Source of the DNA: Clostridia bacterium
GTDB taxonomy: Bacteria; Bacillota; Clostridia; Christensenellales; UBA1242
Direction of reading: 5' to 3'
NCBI GenBank assembly: GCA_028694075.1
Contig: JAQUUD010000038.1
Location: 1-12,388 of the forward strand
DNA length: 12,388 nucleotides
A program made the position numbers and the translations under genes. The notes below the pieces were generated by a model that was given only the letters and a program-made list of their open reading frames with translations, did no database searches and had not been told where the DNA came from. Positions 1-7,450 of this stretch are shown in pieces (within the stretch, counting starts at the first letter, position 1; each line of letters opens with the position of its first letter).

Positions 1-941
1 ATCAATCGAGCCTAATAGACCAAGCGAGCGGGCGAAGTTAAACGAAGCAGGGCGAGCGGGCAACAAATCGGTCTAACGGGCAAGCCTACAGTCTAACGGG
101 CAAATTGACAGTCATAAGGGCAAGTTTATAAATCAAACGGGCAAATCTAACGGGGTCAAACGGGCAATTCAACCGAGTCAAACGGGCAAGTTTAACGGAG
201 TCAAACGAGCTAAGTGAGCGGACGAAGTTAAACGAAGCAGGGCGAGCGGACAACAAACCAGTCAAACGGCAAGTCGATAGACAAACGGACCAAGCGAGCG
301 CGTGAAACTGTGCGAGCGGACAACAAGGCGGGTCAAATGGGCAAGTTGACAGGACAAACGGGCAAATTGACAGTCAAACGGGCAATTTAAAAGTTGAACG
401 GCAAAGCGACAGGGTCAAACGGACATTTTGAATAAGTCAAACGGGCAAATCTAACAGAGTCCAATGGGCAAGTCAATAGTCTAACGGGCAATCAATCGAG
501 CCTAATAGACCAAGCGAGCGGGCGAAGTTAAACGAAGCAGGGCGAGCGGACAACAAGGCGGGTCAAACGGGCAAGCCTACAGTCTAACGGGCAATTTTAA
601 CGAAGTCTAAAGGGCAAGCCTAACGGAGTCAACCGAACCAAGCGAGCGGGCGCAAGCAGGGCGAGCAGACAACAAGCAGTCAAACGGACATTTCAACAGC
701 CAAACGGGCAAGTCGACAGTCTAACGAGCAAAGCGAGCGCGTGAAACTGTGCGAGCGGACAACAAAGCGAGTCAAATGGGCAAGTTGACAGGACAAACGG
801 GCAAATCAACCGAGTCAACCGCACCAAGCGAGCGGGCGGAGTGAAACGAAGCAGGGCGAGCGGTCAACAAGGCGAGTCAAACAGACCAAGCCGACAAGTC
901 AAACGGGCAAGTCGACATTCAAACGGGCATTTCAATCGGTC
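1..941. repeat. Mosaic tandem array, ~21-bp units with seven expanded GC-rich units
   Basis: No gene is visible here. Reading the plus strand, the whole stretch divides into about 32 consecutive units. Each starts with a near-constant head, GTCAAACGGGCA (variants GTCTAACGGGCA, GACAAACGGGCA, GTCAAATGGGCA), followed by an 8-11 nt variable tail such as AGTCGACA, AGTTGACAG, AGCCTACA or AATCTAACGGA. Most units are 20-23 bp. Seven are expanded by an insert beginning CCAAGCGAGCG and ending GCGAGCGGACAACAA, at about 20-66, 210-256, 290-326, 510-556, 638-675, 729-765 and 824-870. The array seems more GC-rich than its surroundings, lacks an ATG-initiated ORF and is broken by stops as unit lengths vary. 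It continues past the left edge. There are no unique spacers, so it is not CRISPR-like. Function is unknown. Confidence 0.9.
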
Positions 942-976
942 AAAAAATCCCGAAAAAAATTTTCACGGGATTTTTT
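942..976 (-). terminator. Rho-independent terminator of efp (possibly bidirectional)
   Basis: An 11-bp perfect inverted repeat, AAAAAATCCCG at 942-952 and CGGGATTTTTT at 966-976, with a 13-nt AT-rich loop. Read on the minus strand it gives a stem followed by a U-run, starting 44 nt after the efp stop. The A/T runs on both arms mean it could also stop plus-strand transcripts coming out of the repeat array. Confidence 0.8.
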
Positions 977-1019
977 TATAAAAATTATACTAAATTACTG
1001 ATAAACATTATTTTAAAAA

Positions 1020-1580
1020 TTATTTCACTCTTTCTATGTATGAGCCATCACGCGTATCAACTTTTATTTTGTCACCTTGATTTATAAAAAGCGGAACATT
1101 GATTTGCAAACCCGTTTCAAGAGTTGCTGGCTTGAAGCACGCTTTTGATGTATCTCCTTGCAAGCCCAAATCACATTGTATAACAGTTAGTTCAACAAAA
1201 GTAGGCGGTTCAACAGAAAATGCTTCATCTTTATAAAACTGAATTGTTGCAAGCATATTTTCGGTCATATAATTTAATGCATGCTCCACTTTAGATTTAT
1301 TAAGAGGGATTTGCTCATATGATTCCATATCCATAAAATAATATAAATCACCGTCATTATAAATTAACTGCATTTCCTTCTTTTCAATTTCTGCGGGTTC
1401 AAATTTTTCTGTCGGGCTGAATGTTTTTTCAATAACCTGACCTGTCATTATATTTTTTAGTTTTGTTCTTACATGCGGAGAGCCCCTGCCAACCTGAGCG
1501 TGCATAAAATCAACAACGATATAAACAGAATCGTCCATTGCGAATGTAAAACCTTTCCTGAAACTTCCCGCAGCAATCAT
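1020..1580 (-). CDS. efp: Translation elongation factor P
   Basis: EF-P binds the ribosome between the P and E sites and helps peptide bond formation at polyproline stretches. The 186-aa product has the normal family length and three-domain layout: a KOW-like domain I (about 1-64), an OB domain (about 66-125) and a C-terminal OB domain with the typical signature near 150-185 (LETGLQINVPLFINQGDKI). The ATG at 1580 has AAGGAG upstream at good spacing. The domain I tip loop reads A28-QVGRGSP, with Arg32 where Firmicutes EF-Ps usually have Lys in a KPGKG loop. Arg32 is the site rhamnosylated by EarP in Pseudomonas, but that family has a different loop (SGRNAA) and no earP-like gene is adjacent. 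The gene follows the endonuclease IV-like gene with its own likely promoter and ends at a strong terminator. Family assignment is secure; how the tip is modified is unknown. Confidence 0.96.
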   Translation of the reverse strand: MIAAGSFRKGFTFAMDDSVYIVVDFMHAQVGRGSPHVRTKLKNIMTGQVIEKTFSPTEKFEPAEIEKKEMQLIYNDGDLYYFMDMESYEQIPLNKSKVEHALNYMTENMLATIQFYKDEAFSVEPPTFVELTVIQCDLGLQGDTSKACFKPATLETGLQINVPLFINQGDKIKVDTRDGSYIERVK

Positions 1581-1753
1581 AAATTATCTCCTTGACTAAT
1601 TCAATAAACAAATATTTTTTAGTCCTATTTCAATTAAATTTTTGAAATTAAATGTTTTACTCCATATAAATCAATTTAAAAATTTCGCACAATAAATTAT
1701 CAAATTAGTATTAATTTAATAATAAAAAAGCATTTTTATTTCAACTGACTAGC

Positions 1754-1782
1754 ATTATACCACTTTTGTTATATTTTGTCTA
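1754..1782 (-). promoter_or_regulatory. Probable sigma-A promoter of efp
   Basis: On the minus strand there is a -35 TAGACA (1777-1782), a 17-nt spacer and a -10 TATAAT (1754-1759) preceded by TGG, an extended -10. It overlaps the last codons of the upstream gene (stop at 1769). Transcription would begin near 1747, giving an unusually long AT-rich leader of about 165 nt (1581-1747) before the efp ATG. I see no convincing structured element in that leader. Confidence 0.55.
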
Positions 1783-2632
1783 TAATTTTTACGCAGTTGT
1801 AAATATTTTTAAAAGTTAGTGCATCTTCTGCCATTTTGGTGCTGGATTCGCAAATGACTGTCGGGGTTAATTTATAATCAAAAATGACTTGTGCAAGATG
1901 ATTGAAATCAGGTCCGAAATTCTTGTCATCATAATCCAAATGATTTATTTCACCTTTTTCACCAAACTTTATTTTGGAAAAATGTATATGACAATTCTTT
2001 GTTTTAAATTCGCCAAGTTTATTAAAAGAATAATCGAAAATCTTTTTATAATCATCGGGGCTTTTCAATCCGCCTTTAAGAATGCAGTTTATATGCCCGA
2101 AATCAAACGTCGGTATTAATATTTTATCTTTTGCACATAAGTCAATTATTTCTTGATACGAACCAATTTGTGAAAATTTTCCCATTGTTTCAGGGCACAA
2201 ATAATATCCTTGTAAATTTCTGTCATAAATTCTTTTAAGACATTCGTCCAACCGGCTTTCAGTTAACAACAATGCTTCATTTCTGTTAAGTTTGCCTTGC
2301 GTTGCCAAATGCAAAACCATTTTATTGCCGTTCATTGCTTTAAGATAATCATATCCCCGCATAATATAAGAAAATGATTTTTCAATCATTAAGTCATCAA
2401 TGTTGGCAAAATTTATATAATAAGGGGCATGAATACTTAAAGCAATATCATATTGCTTTGCTTCCGCACCAATTTTTTCGGCAGTTTCAAAGGACATATT
2501 ATATCCCCTGCCAAAAGAATATTCATAAGCATTCAGCCCGACACTACTCAGCCACTTTGGCGCTTCCACAGTTGATTTATAACCAGCGTCATAAAAAATT
2601 TGACTGTTGCCTGACGGACCGAACCTCACCAT
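1769..2632 (-). CDS. nfo: Endonuclease IV-like TIM-barrel protein (AP endonuclease family 2)
   Basis: The 287-aa product matches the deoxyribonuclease IV family, TIM-barrel metalloenzymes that cut 5' of abasic sites during base excision repair; E. coli Nfo has a similar length. Candidate metal ligands appear in the expected order and spacing: His68 (SIHAPY), His108 (VLHLA), Glu148 (CPETMGK), Asp177 and His180 (FDFGH), His215 (CHIHFSK), His231 and Glu262 (VICES). The Asp that sits two residues before the His231 equivalent in E. coli (Asp229) is here Ile229, so the third zinc site may differ, and a sister TIM-barrel function cannot be excluded. ATG at 2632 follows an AAAGGGGC ribosome binding site. 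It lies between the DHH phosphoesterase (154-nt gap containing direct repeats) and efp. Family placement is good; AP endonuclease activity is inferred. Confidence 0.82.
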   Translation of the reverse strand: MVRFGPSGNSQIFYDAGYKSTVEAPKWLSSVGLNAYEYSFGRGYNMSFETAEKIGAEAKQYDIALSIHAPYYINFANIDDLMIEKSFSYIMRGYDYLKAMNGNKMVLHLATQGKLNRNEALLLTESRLDECLKRIYDRNLQGYYLCPETMGKFSQIGSYQEIIDLCAKDKILIPTFDFGHINCILKGGLKSPDDYKKIFDYSFNKLGEFKTKNCHIHFSKIKFGEKGEINHLDYDDKNFGPDFNHLAQVIFDYKLTPTVICESSTKMAEDALTFKNIYNCVKIIDKI

Positions 2633-2661
2633 TTTTGCCCCTTTTATATTATTTATTCTAA

Positions 2662-2716
2662 TTGCATAAAGATACTATATATTGTATTAAGCGCGTTTGC
2701 ATAATACTATATATCG
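2662..2716. repeat. Two direct repeats upstream of the endonuclease IV-like gene
   Basis: In the 154-bp gap between the DHH gene and the endonuclease IV-like gene, the motif TTGCATA...ATACTATATAT(T/C)G occurs twice in the same orientation, at 2662-2684 and 2697-2716. The second copy lacks 3 nt internally, so the offset is 35 bp at the left and 32 bp at the right, about three helical turns. Position 30-85 bp upstream of the start codon suits an operator or promoter pair. No clean -35/-10 pair could be assigned. Confidence 0.5.
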
Positions 2717-2786
2717 TTATAATTTTTCTATCCTATAAACAAACCCTTATCGAATTAATATATAATAATTTGCATTGCATTAAATT

Positions 2787-3749
2787 TCATTTGATTTTTA
2801 TCTTATCAATATTTTTTATTATAAAATCGTATATTTGTTCTTTTGCTTGATTTAAATTTCCTTTGAAATTTTGCAATCCTGAAGCCTGCTTATGCCCGCC
2901 ACCGCCGAAATGTTTTGCCACTATTGAAATATCATAATTTTCAGTGCTTCTTAAACTTGCGTTAATTTCATTTTTGCCTTTTTCATTAAAAACAATGATA
3001 ATGTTAATATTTTCAATTCCAGCCAAAAATCCAATTAATTCTGATGATGCAACTGGTTTGATTTTTTCTTTTCTATATTCTTTTAGGCTTAAACTTGAAA
3101 ACAAAACATCGTTTCTAAAATCCAAATTATTTAATAAGATTTTCATTCCCAAAGCCATTTCTTTTGTTGTTTTTTTAAATAAATTATTGTTAATATAATT
3201 AATTTTTGCTCCGTTATCAACAAGGATCTTTGCAATCTCAAACGACCTTGCATTTGTGTTATTATGCAAAAATCTTCCAGTGTCTCCCGCTATTCCAGTA
3301 TAAAGACAACTTGCAATTTGCGAAGTAATTTTTAAATTCATTTTCATTAATAAATCAAATAAAATTTCGGCTGTTGCACAGGCGGAAGTGTTAACAAAAT
3401 CCAATTTAGAAACTTTTCCACGCATTAGGTGATGGTCAATGCAAATAGAATTTTTAAACGAGGAGAAATACTTTTCGAACTTGTTTAATAGTTTTATATC
3501 CGCAACATCAAGTGCTATTGCCAAATCGAATTTTTTTATATCTTGCGGAGCAAATTCTAAATTTTCGAATTTAAAAAAATCCAAATTCAAAGTCAATTTA
3601 TCTTCAAAAAACACTGTGACTTTTTTATTAAGTTGTTTCAAAGCATATTGCAATGCTCCGACCGAACCTATTGCATCGGGGTCAGGTTTGGTGTGAGAAA
3701 ACAATGCAATGCTCTCGGATTTTTTTATTAATTCAATTACTTTATCCAT
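2787..3749 (-). CDS. nrnA: DHH/DHHA1 phosphoesterase, NrnA-type nano-RNase / pAp phosphatase
   Basis: The 320-aa protein has the two-domain build of bifunctional oligoribonuclease/pAp phosphatase NrnA, which degrades 2-5 nt RNAs and dephosphorylates 3'-phosphoadenosine 5'-phosphate. The DHH domain shows metal-binding motifs HTKPDPDAIGS (His19, Asp23, Asp25), Asp81 in ALDVAD, the name-giving Asp105-His106-His107, and Asp156 in AGDTGRF. The DHHA1 domain carries the substrate motif GGGGHKQASG at about 282-291. The ATG at 3749 has AGGGG five bases upstream. In Firmicutes this gene commonly follows rbfA, as here, supporting NrnA over other DHH proteins. A 170-nt gap and a possible promoter separate it from rbfA, so it may be transcribed partly on its own. 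The DHH motif is fully intact; c-di-AMP or pApA cleavage by the same family is possible. Confidence 0.92.
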   Translation of the reverse strand: MDKVIELIKKSESIALFSHTKPDPDAIGSVGALQYALKQLNKKVTVFFEDKLTLNLDFFKFENLEFAPQDIKKFDLAIALDVADIKLLNKFEKYFSSFKNSICIDHHLMRGKVSKLDFVNTSACATAEILFDLLMKMNLKITSQIASCLYTGIAGDTGRFLHNNTNARSFEIAKILVDNGAKINYINNNLFKKTTKEMALGMKILLNNLDFRNDVLFSSLSLKEYRKEKIKPVASSELIGFLAGIENINIIIVFNEKGKNEINASLRSTENYDISIVAKHFGGGGHKQASGLQNFKGNLNQAKEQIYDFIIKNIDKIKIK

Positions 3750-3840
3750 TGAAACCCCTAATCAAAATCATTTTTTAGCAAATTTTTTGTATTTACAATT
3801 TTTTTGTTGTATTTAAGTTTTATTTTTAAAATTTTTTGAT

Positions 3841-3870
3841 GTTATATTGATCGCCATTTCAATGACACAA
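3841..3870 (-). promoter_or_regulatory. Possible promoter of nrnA
   Basis: On the minus strand: TTGTGT (3865-3870), 18-nt spacer, TATAAC (3841-3846), in the 170-nt gap between rbfA and nrnA. Both hexamers are imperfect and the region is very AT-rich, so chance matches are likely. No terminator for rbfA was found in the gap. Confidence 0.35.
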
Positions 3871-3919
3871 TTTTTTATTTTTTTCGAAAGTAAAATTGCA
3901 TCTTTAATTAATGAACAAT

Positions 3920-4312
3920 CTACTCATTTTTGTCATTTATATCATCTTTTTTATCTTCCGGCAATTTTGGAATATTTAATTCTGCTAAAATTGAATCAAC
4001 TTGCTGAGCATAAAAAGAGCCGTCATCTAAAATAAATGTAAGTTTTGGAACTGCCCTTAATTTTAATGCTTCAGCAAGCCTGCTTTTTATATGTCCTGAT
4101 GATTTTGTTAAAAGTTCAATGATTTTATTTCTTTTTTCAATATCTTTATTTAAAACGCTTACGCCAACTTTACAACTGGTAAAATCTGGACTTGCTTTCA
4201 CCCAAGTGATAGTCATAACACTATCAAATCTCGGGTCTTTTAACTCGTATAAAAAAATTTCGCTTAATTTTTTCTTAATTTCTGAATTCGCCCTTTCAGT
4301 TTTATTATTCAT
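3920..4312 (-). CDS. rbfA: Ribosome-binding factor A
   Basis: RbfA is a small KH-type RNA-binding protein that docks on the 30S precursor and assists 16S rRNA 5'-end maturation, also needed for cold adaptation. The 130-aa product fits the usual 115-135 aa. It begins with the characteristic helix RANSEIKKKLSEIF, has DPRF at 26-29 and the strand pattern ASPDFTSCKVGVSVL, and ends the KH fold with LRAVPKLTFILDDG near 85-98. The C-terminal tail is acidic and lysine-rich and probably disordered. ATG at 4312 has AAAGGA upstream. It sits 57 nt after infB, as in other Firmicutes, and is very likely cotranscribed with nusA, ylxR and infB. The stop codon is TAG. Confidence 0.95.
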   Translation of the reverse strand: MNNKTERANSEIKKKLSEIFLYELKDPRFDSVMTITWVKASPDFTSCKVGVSVLNKDIEKRNKIIELLTKSSGHIKSRLAEALKLRAVPKLTFILDDGSFYAQQVDSILAELNIPKLPEDKKDDINDKNE

Positions 4313-4369
4313 AACAAATCCTTTTTTAAATGCATATTTTTTTATAACTTAATAGGCTTCTTTAAATGC

Positions 4370-7075
4370 TTATTGTCTTTTGATTTCGATATTTTCGTAA
4401 CATTCGATGATGTCGCCTTGTTTTATGTCAGTCATATCTTTTAATTTAATACCACATTCAAAGCCGTGTTGAACTTCGGCTTTGTCGTCCTTGAATATTT
4501 TAAGAGCAACGATTTCAACATCTGCAATTATTTCGCCATTTCTGCTGATTTTTGCCATTGCACCTCTTATAACCTTGCCATCAGTTACATAAGAACCCGC
4601 AACAAGACCGCTTGTTGAAAGTTTGAATACCATTCTCACTTCGGCGTGTCCCGCAACAATTTGCTCATATTTTTTAGATAACATTCCAGTTATTGCATTG
4701 GTTATTTCATCAACCACTTCATAAATTATTTGATAATTTTTGATTTCAATGCCAAGATTATCCGCCATACTTTGTGATTTCTGCGGAACTTTCAAGTTGA
4801 AATTTATTATTAAAGAATTAGAAGTTTTTGCAAGCACTAAATCTGATTCAGTTATTTGCCCAACACCACTGTGTATGCAAACAACTCTCACTTCTTCATT
4901 TGAAATTGCTGTTAACGATTGTCTTAGTGCTTCAACAGAACCTTGCACATCTGCTTTTATTATTATGTTTAAAGTTTTCAATTTACTTTCGTTAACTTTG
5001 TTCATAAAATCGTCCAAAGTCACACCGGAGGTTGTCAATGCTTTTTCTTCTTTTATTTTTGTTTTTCTTTCACTGATTATTTGTTTTGATAACTTTTCAG
5101 AAACAGCATAAACTTGGTCGCCAGAATTTGGTACATCATAAAAACCAAGCACGGAAACAGGCGTTGACGGCAATGCTTCATTAACTTGATAGCCGTTTTC
5201 ATCGTACATTGCACGAACCTTACCGATTGTAATGCCTGACATAATTGAATTGCCAATTTTTAATGTGCCATTTTGAACAAGAATTGTTGCAACAGGACCC
5301 TTGTTTTTATCTAGTGTTGCTTCAATTATTGTTCCAACAGCCATTCTGTTAGGATTTGCTTTTAAGCCTTGCATATCAGAAACCAGCAAAATCATATTCA
5401 TAAGATTGTCAATTCCGACACCGGTTTTAGCGGAAACTGGGACAATAATTGTGTTTCCACCCCATTCTTCAGGCAACACGCCATTTGCGGCAAGTTGTGT
5501 TTTTATTTTTTCCGGATTTGCTTCCGGTACGTCCATTTTGTTAATTGCAACAATCATCGGCACATCTGCCGATTTAATATGATTTATTGCTTCTATTGTT
5601 TGAGGCATAACGCCATCATCAGCAGCAACAACCAAAATTGCTACATTTGTTATTTTTGCACCACGTGCTCGCATTGATGTAAACGCAGCGTGCCCCGGCG
5701 TGTCTATAAAAGTTATTTTTTCATTGTTATGAGTAATTGAATAAGCACCTATTCTTTGAGTTATACCGCCAGCCTCTTTGCCTGCCACATTTGTTTTTCT
5801 GATTGCGTCCAAAAGTGAAGTTTTGCCGTGATCAACATGCCCCATAACTGTAACAACAGGAGGTTTTGGCATAACATTTTCATCTTCTTCATCTTGTTTA
5901 GAAACATCAAGCAATTTTTCTTCGTAGGTTTTTTCAATTTTTTGTTCAAGTTTAATGCCTAATTCACTGGCAATAAGTTCAGCAGTCGCAAAATCTAAGT
6001 TGCTATTAATCGTTGCCATAATACCCAATATCATAAGTTTTTTTATTATTTCAGGCACTGTCTTTCCAATTTTTTCTGAAAGGATTTTAACTGAAATGTT
6101 TTCACTTGTTATAACTGCGTTTTCAACCGACGGAGCAATAAATGTTTCTTGCTTTTTCTTTGGTTTTGCAATTTTTCTTGTGCCCATTCTTTCTTCACCG
6201 TCAACGGCGTTAATATCATAAAAAAATCTTTTTTGATTTTGTTTTTTACTTTGATTCGAGCGCTTTTCGTCATAATCGGTTTTTTTCGTAAATGTTTTAC
6301 TTTTACTGCCAAAATTACGCTCTTTTTCAATTATAAATTCTGGCTTAGCAAAATCTTTAAAATTATTTGCTTTTGTTGAAGTAAAACTTGAATTCTGACC
6401 AGTACCTCTGCTCGCAAAATTATTATTGAAAGGTTTTTTAAAGCCAGAATTAAAACCGCCAGTACTTGCGGGTCTTTTAAAACCGTCCCTTGAAAAAGGT
6501 TTTTGAGCAAAATTGTTTTGACCAAAATTATTTTGACCAAAGCCTTTTTTAAAGTCTTGTTGAGGTCCATTTCTGTCTGTTGGTTTAAAATCTTTTTTCC
6601 ACGCACCTTGAGCATTTTGCCTTGTAACATCAAAAGTTCTTTTTCTGTCATATTGAGCCTCACGTCTAAAATCTCTTTCAGTTTTGGCTTCAATTTTTTT
6701 CTCTGAAGTGTTTTCTCTTCTATTTTCTTCATTTCTTTGCGAAGAACTAACAGTTTCAGTTATTTCTTGTGGTTTTGTTTGAGAAGATTTTTTCTTCTCG
6801 TCAAAAGACATTATTGCAGTTGCTGGAGTAGGAATATTTTCTTCTTGCTTTTTCTTTGCTTTTGCTAATTGTTCAGCAATAATTCTTTGAGATTCTGCCT
6901 CTTTTTGCTGTTCAATTTCCTTTGCTTTTGTGTTCAAAATTTTCGAATAAGATTCAACTTTTTCTCTATTTTCTCTAAGTTCTCTTAAAAGCGATAAAAT
7001 TTCTCCATTAACTTGAAGTGAATGAATTGTACTTAAATTCTTTAATATATTTTTTTGTTCTGTTTGTTTAGTCAA
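4370..7075 (-). CDS. infB: Translation initiation factor IF-2
   Basis: IF-2 is the GTPase that brings initiator fMet-tRNA to the 30S subunit and promotes subunit joining. The 901-aa product shows all G motifs: GHVDHGKT (412-419), switch I GGITQRIGA (436-444), DTPGH (458-462), NKMD (512-515) and SAK (548-550), followed by domains II-IV to the C-terminus. One IF2N-like domain is seen at about 325-375; the first 60 residues instead look like a helical segment. Residues 60-300 are low complexity, Lys/Glu/Gln-rich and then Asn/Gly/Phe-rich at 170-240. The start is a TTG at 7073-7075 that overlaps the last codons of ylxR by 8 nt, with AAAGGAG about 12 nt upstream inside ylxR. No in-frame ATG occurs until codon 89, so TTG with translational coupling is the best start. 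Part of the nusA operon. Confidence 0.96.
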   Translation of the reverse strand: MTKQTEQKNILKNLSTIHSLQVNGEILSLLRELRENREKVESYSKILNTKAKEIEQQKEAESQRIIAEQLAKAKKKQEENIPTPATAIMSFDEKKKSSQTKPQEITETVSSSQRNEENRRENTSEKKIEAKTERDFRREAQYDRKRTFDVTRQNAQGAWKKDFKPTDRNGPQQDFKKGFGQNNFGQNNFAQKPFSRDGFKRPASTGGFNSGFKKPFNNNFASRGTGQNSSFTSTKANNFKDFAKPEFIIEKERNFGSKSKTFTKKTDYDEKRSNQSKKQNQKRFFYDINAVDGEERMGTRKIAKPKKKQETFIAPSVENAVITSENISVKILSEKIGKTVPEIIKKLMILGIMATINSNLDFATAELIASELGIKLEQKIEKTYEEKLLDVSKQDEEDENVMPKPPVVTVMGHVDHGKTSLLDAIRKTNVAGKEAGGITQRIGAYSITHNNEKITFIDTPGHAAFTSMRARGAKITNVAILVVAADDGVMPQTIEAINHIKSADVPMIVAINKMDVPEANPEKIKTQLAANGVLPEEWGGNTIIVPVSAKTGVGIDNLMNMILLVSDMQGLKANPNRMAVGTIIEATLDKNKGPVATILVQNGTLKIGNSIMSGITIGKVRAMYDENGYQVNEALPSTPVSVLGFYDVPNSGDQVYAVSEKLSKQIISERKTKIKEEKALTTSGVTLDDFMNKVNESKLKTLNIIIKADVQGSVEALRQSLTAISNEEVRVVCIHSGVGQITESDLVLAKTSNSLIINFNLKVPQKSQSMADNLGIEIKNYQIIYEVVDEITNAITGMLSKKYEQIVAGHAEVRMVFKLSTSGLVAGSYVTDGKVIRGAMAKISRNGEIIADVEIVALKIFKDDKAEVQHGFECGIKLKDMTDIKQGDIIECYENIEIKRQ

Positions 7076-7337
7076 GTGTTTTACATTCTCCTTTTAATTT
7101 TTCGTATATTTCATTTGATATTTCACATTTGAAATGCTTGTTAAGCCTGCGAGTTTTTGCTAATTTCGATAAGCAGTCGCCATTTCTGCACACATAAGCA
7201 CCTCTGCCCTCTGCTTTATAAGTTTCGTCTATTGAAATCTGATTGGCTTTGTTTTTTGTTATTCTTATCAGAAACTTTTTCGGCATTCGGTTTCGGCACA
7301 CAATACACATTCTATCAGGAATTTTTTTGCTGTCCAT
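7068..7337 (-). CDS. ylxR: YlxR family RNA-binding protein (DUF448)
   Basis: The 89-aa protein belongs to the YlxR/DUF448 family, small basic proteins encoded between nusA and infB in most Firmicutes and proposed to bind RNA or modulate RNase P or transcription. Diagnostic motifs are RMCIVCR (9-15) and GRGAYVCRN (44-52). Cysteines 11, 14, 50 and 55 are arranged as a possible metal site. ATG at 7337 has AAAGGA a few bases upstream. Its stop lies inside the infB start region (8-nt overlap), which suggests coupled translation. The ylxQ gene (L7Ae-like), usually found between ylxR and infB, is missing. Family membership is clear; the biochemical role is not settled in the family. Confidence 0.93.
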   Translation of the reverse strand: MDSKKIPDRMCIVCRNRMPKKFLIRITKNKANQISIDETYKAEGRGAYVCRNGDCLSKLAKTRRLNKHFKCEISNEIYEKLKGECKTLD

Positions 7338-7450
7338 ATTATCCTTTTTAACTTAGAAAATTTAGAATCTTATTGCTCAAATTTAATAATTTTTAAATTT
7401 AATCGAAAATCATATTAAATTATCAATTCAAACTTAAGTTATATTTCATT

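Noticed and set aside
1..941. CRISPR array
   Set aside because: The units are contiguous with 8-11 nt tails from a small shared set; there are no unique spacers of about 30 nt and no cas genes.
1720..1745. Terminator after the endonuclease IV-like gene (AAAAA-GCA-TTTTT)
   Set aside because: The stem consists only of A-T pairs and would be too weak; it also lies downstream of the likely efp promoter.
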